Assembly: GCA_030446955.1 (NCBI GenBank) | Contig: JAUJMG010000174.1 | Location: 1 to 7,988 of the forward strand | Length of the DNA stretch: 7,988 nucleotides | Direction: 5' to 3' | Source: Thermomicrobiales bacterium | GTDB taxonomy: Bacteria > Chloroflexota > Chloroflexia > Thermomicrobiales > UBA6265 | Part shown: positions 6,237 through 7,988 of the stretch, piece after piece | How positions within the stretch are numbered: position 1 is the first letter of the stretch | Layout of the letters: each line of letters starts with the position of its first letter | The notes under the pieces: model-generated | Told to the model about the DNA's origin: nothing | The model's database searches: none | Seen by the model: the letters and a program-made list of their open reading frames with translations, nothing else | Made by a program: the position numbers and the translations under genes

Positions 6237-7009
6237 TGACCAAGCCTATTTCCCGCCGGAGCCCCGAGATCGTGGTGCACGCCGGCGCCCGCCCAGATGG
6301 CGTCAGCAATAGCCTCCGGGCGATGGAACAGGCCCTCGCCTTACGGGTGGATCGGATCGAGTGTGATGTCCAACGATCCCGGGACGGCGACCTGATCCTG
6401 GTACATGATGAGCGCATCCGCGGCCCGGATGGCCAGCGCAATCTGGTCCGCAGCCTATCGACCGGCGAGCTGAAGGCGTCTCTCCCCGGGCTGCTGCTGC
6501 TCGACGAACTCGCCGAGATGGCCAAAGGACGTGCACCGCTCCTGATCGATGTCAAGGGGCCGGGGTACGAGGCGGAACTGGCGGAGACGATTCGCCGCCA
6601 TGGCCTCGCCGCCCTATCGTCGGTCTCAAGCACCCACGCGCTCACCCTCCGACGCCTCCGGACTACCTTCCCAACGATGCGTCTGGGTCTCTCGACTGGT
6701 CACCTTGCGAGTAGTTTCCCCACCCATCTTGGCCGGCAGGTGGTTCGCATTGGGCTCTGTGCCCTTTTGCCGCGCCTGATCGTTCCTGCCATGCGCGCCG
6801 CTGGCGCGACGGAGACGATGCTCCACCACCAGGTGGCGTCCTCAAGGCTCATCGAGGTCGTCCACGGTACTGGGAACCGCGTCAACCTCTGGACCGTGGA
6901 CGACGAAGCTGACATCCGGCGGGCCATCGCCCTCCGGGTCGACGGCATCATCTCCAACCGACCCGAGGTCGTGGAGAGGATGATCCGGGAAAGGGACAAC
7001 CCGCGCTGA
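6236..7009 (+). CDS. Glycerophosphodiester phosphodiesterase family protein (GDPD)
   Basis: 257 aa from ATG 6236. GDPD enzymes hydrolyse glycerophosphodiesters to glycerol 3-phosphate and an alcohol using a TIM barrel with a bound metal. Visible landmarks: IVVHAG at 12-17, IECDV at 41-45 (E42 and D44, metal ligands), LVHDE at 55-59 (catalytic His57), LLIDVKG at 102-108, and near the end NLWTVDDEAD (217-226) and VDGIISNRPEVV (235-246). The first site is altered: the family HRG reads HAG, and the PENT that follows is replaced by VSNS (N25 may stand in for the Asn). The acidic residue before the core Lys is Asp105 rather than the more usual Glu. No signal peptide, so probably cytoplasmic. ATG 6236 shares its A with the kinase TGA; GTG 6233 would give a 4-nt GTGA overlap and one extra residue. 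Last gene of the operon; no terminator is evident after it. Confidence 0.88.
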   Translation: MTKPISRRSPEIVVHAGARPDGVSNSLRAMEQALALRVDRIECDVQRSRDGDLILVHDERIRGPDGQRNLVRSLSTGELKASLPGLLLLDELAEMAKGRAPLLIDVKGPGYEAELAETIRRHGLAALSSVSSTHALTLRRLRTTFPTMRLGLSTGHLASSFPTHLGRQVVRIGLCALLPRLIVPAMRAAGATETMLHHQVASSRLIEVVHGTGNRVNLWTVDDEADIRRAIALRVDGIISNRPEVVERMIRERDNPR

Positions 7010-7091
7010 CACGCTCTCCCAAATCGCTGACGGCGGCAAACGATCGCTGTCGGGTTACGCGGTCGGGTAGTCGCACTCCGTTGCACATCGC

Positions 7092-7097
7092 TATACT
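7092..7097 (+). promoter_or_regulatory. -10 element of ileS T-box transcript
   Basis: TATACT matches the TATAAT consensus at five of six positions and stands in an A/T-rich patch within GC-rich DNA. A start near 7104 would give a leader of about 280 nt before the T-box, normal for this class. No good -35 is present about 17 bp upstream (bases 7068-7075 match poorly); TTGCAC at 7081 is too close to serve. Confidence 0.5.
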
Positions 7098-7103
7098 TTT
7101 ATT

Positions 7104-7430
7104 CCAGCCCGGCGTGATCGGCGTCGCGGCACCAGAAGAATGGCACCGGCCGCGACGGAAACCGCGCCGGCTGCGCGCGCCGCCCAGCAAACCCGGGGTG
7201 ATGGAAGCCGGGTCACCAGCGCCGCGGTCGGACATCGTTCCCGAGCCGTCGCCCGAACAGCGGGTCCCCCCCGTCCATTAGGCGCGACCGACCTCGTCGC
7301 CCGTTACCGCGACCCGCGCCCTGCCCGTCTCGCTGGACGAGCGGCGGCGCGACCGAGTGGGTTCGGCTCGCGCCGGCCAATCGAGGTGGTACCGCGGGTT
7401 CGCCCGTCCTCAGTCGAGGACGGGCTTTTT
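7104..7430 (+). ncRNA. T-box riboswitch (tRNA-Ile sensing) upstream of ileS
   Basis: The T-box sequence AGGTGGTACCGCG is at 7384-7396. The Stem I distal part is ACCCGG (7191-7196) paired with CCGGGT (7208-7213), enclosing GGTGATGGAAG, which resembles the conserved distal loop. GCGACGG (7152-7158) pairs with CCGTCGC (7246-7252) near the Stem I base. Between them the 3' side carries ATC at 7234-7236, followed by CCCGAG as in known leaders, so the specifier is AUC, isoleucine. A Stem III-like hairpin forms with CGCGCC (7315-7320) and GGCGCG (7346-7351), preceded by a conserved-looking CGTTA at 7302-7306. The antiterminator pairs GAGG (7383-7386) with CCTC (7408-7411), and GCGGG (7394-7398) with CCCGT (7403-7407), around a TTCG loop and a 7-nt bulge TGGTACC. 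Bulge UGGU complements ACCA of an A73 tRNA, as in tRNA-Ile. Uncharged tRNA would favour ileS transcription. Confidence 0.93.
7402..7430 (+). terminator. T-box-controlled intrinsic terminator
   Basis: A perfect 10-bp stem, GCCCGTCCTC (7402-7411) with GAGGACGGGC (7416-7425), has a 4-nt loop and is followed directly by five T. Its left arm is the same sequence the antiterminator needs, so the two structures exclude each other. Confidence 0.93.
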
Positions 7431-7458
7431 GTCATCTCTTCGGCATCTACGGCAGAGC

Positions 7459-7463
7459 AGGAG
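7459..7463 (+). promoter_or_regulatory. Ribosome binding site of ileS
   Basis: AGGAG lies 11 nt before the ATG at 7475. The spacing is slightly long, but this is the only purine-rich match between the terminator and the start. Confidence 0.6.
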
Positions 7464-7474
7464 CAGACATCCCG

Positions 7475-7988
7475 ATGGCCACCTTCTCCGAAGTTCCCGC
7501 CAAGGTCGACTTCCCCACGATGGAGCGCGAGACGCTCGCTCGCTGGGAAGCTGAAGCGACTGTGGAGCAGTACCTCCACCGCAACGACGCCTCCTCGACC
7601 CGCTTCTCCTTCCTCGATGGCCCCATCACGGCCAACAACCCGATGGGCGTCCACCACGCCTGGGGTCGAACGTATAAGGATCTCTTCCAGCGCTACCACA
7701 ACATGATCGGGAAGAAGCAGCGGTTCCAGAACGGGTTCGACTGCCAGGGGCTTTGGGTTGAGGTCGAGGTCGAAAAGGAGCTCGGGCTCAAGAGCAAGCG
7801 GGACATCGAAGCCTTCGGCATCGCCGAGTTCGTGCAGCGGTGCAAAGAGCGGGTCTGGAAGTACGCCGCCCGGCAGACGGAGCAGTCCATCCGGCTCGGC
7901 TACTGGATGGACTGGGACAACTCCTATTACACGATGTCCGACGAGAACAACTACACGATCTGGCACTTCCTCAAGACCTGCCACGAGC
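7475..7988 (+). CDS. ileS: Isoleucyl-tRNA synthetase, N-terminal part (runs off window)
   Basis: The first 171 codons are visible; the gene continues beyond 7988. The enzyme attaches isoleucine to tRNA-Ile in the cytoplasm. Family marks: VDFPTMERETLARWE at 11-25, FLDGPITANNP at 46-56, then the class I ATP site, KDLFQRYHNMIGKKQ at 68-82, NGFDCQGLWVEVEVEKELG at 86-104, and LGYWMDWDNSYYTMSDEN at 141-158. Aligned to common IleS, the HIGH tetrapeptide is replaced by G58-V59-H60-H61, keeping only the last His in place. I recall this form from a group of IleS proteins in Chloroflexota and Actinobacteria relatives, so it is probably a subfamily trait. The T-box with an AUC specifier directly upstream supports isoleucine specificity over valine or leucine. 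The editing domain and KMSKS loop lie outside the window. Confidence 0.93.
   Translation, partial: MATFSEVPAKVDFPTMERETLARWEAEATVEQYLHRNDASSTRFSFLDGPITANNPMGVHHAWGRTYKDLFQRYHNMIGKKQRFQNGFDCQGLWVEVEVEKELGLKSKRDIEAFGIAEFVQRCKERVWKYAARQTEQSIRLGYWMDWDNSYYTMSDENNYTIWHFLKTCHE

Noticed and set aside
7010..7091. Terminator for the lipid operon before the T-box promoter
   Set aside because: I found no GC-rich hairpin with a T-run here; transcription may read into the T-box, whose own terminator could stop it.
7140..7706. 188-aa plus-strand frame over the leader and ileS start
   Set aside because: It crosses the T-box and terminator and lies in a different frame from IleS; no domain.
7304..7984. 226-aa minus-strand frame opposite ileS
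   Set aside because: It is antisense to an unmistakable IleS sequence and crosses the T-box terminator.

Overview
The window is GC-rich, gene-dense bacterial chromosome. It most resembles Chloroflexota, perhaps the Thermomicrobia side. I infer this from three things: a T-box-controlled ileS whose HIGH site reads GVHH, a two-helix NERD-like protein, and a DUF2085-like membrane protein beside holB-ricT. Without a database search the placement is only a moderate inference. I see no mobile element, CRISPR array, tRNA or rRNA.

Left half, minus strand (read from 4045 down to 1). The order is a DUF2085-like multi-pass membrane protein, a membrane-anchored NERD-like protein, the DNA polymerase III delta' subunit (holB), the PSP1/RicT iron-sulfur protein (ricT), and a strong terminator hairpin at the window edge. 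The last three genes are tightly packed: 1 nt separates the NERD gene from holB, and holB overlaps ricT by 34 nt. Adjacent holB and ricT genes are also known from Bacillus subtilis (holB-yaaT).

Middle (4046-4551). This divergent region is about 500 nt and holds no gene I can firmly support. Its minus strand carries one continuous frame of about 140 codons broken by a single TGA, possibly a decayed gene. Close to the right-hand operon are two CCTAGG palindromes 12 bp apart, inside a possible promoter.

Right half, plus strand. A compact three-gene lipid-phosphate operon encodes a PAP2 phosphatase, a diacylglycerol-kinase-family lipid kinase and a glycerophosphodiester phosphodiesterase (GDPD). 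The genes are joined by a GTGA overlap and a GTGATG junction, so translation is probably coupled. Together they could dephosphorylate, rephosphorylate and hydrolyse lipid headgroups at the membrane. The kinase and the GDPD both differ from the family consensus at signature residues.

Right end. A T-box riboswitch follows, with a -10 element, a Stem I distal loop, an AUC (isoleucine) specifier, an antiterminator with a UGGU acceptor bulge, and a competing intrinsic terminator. It controls the 5' part of ileS, which runs off the window. Both tRNA-reading positions agree with tRNA-Ile. This is the best-supported regulatory element here.
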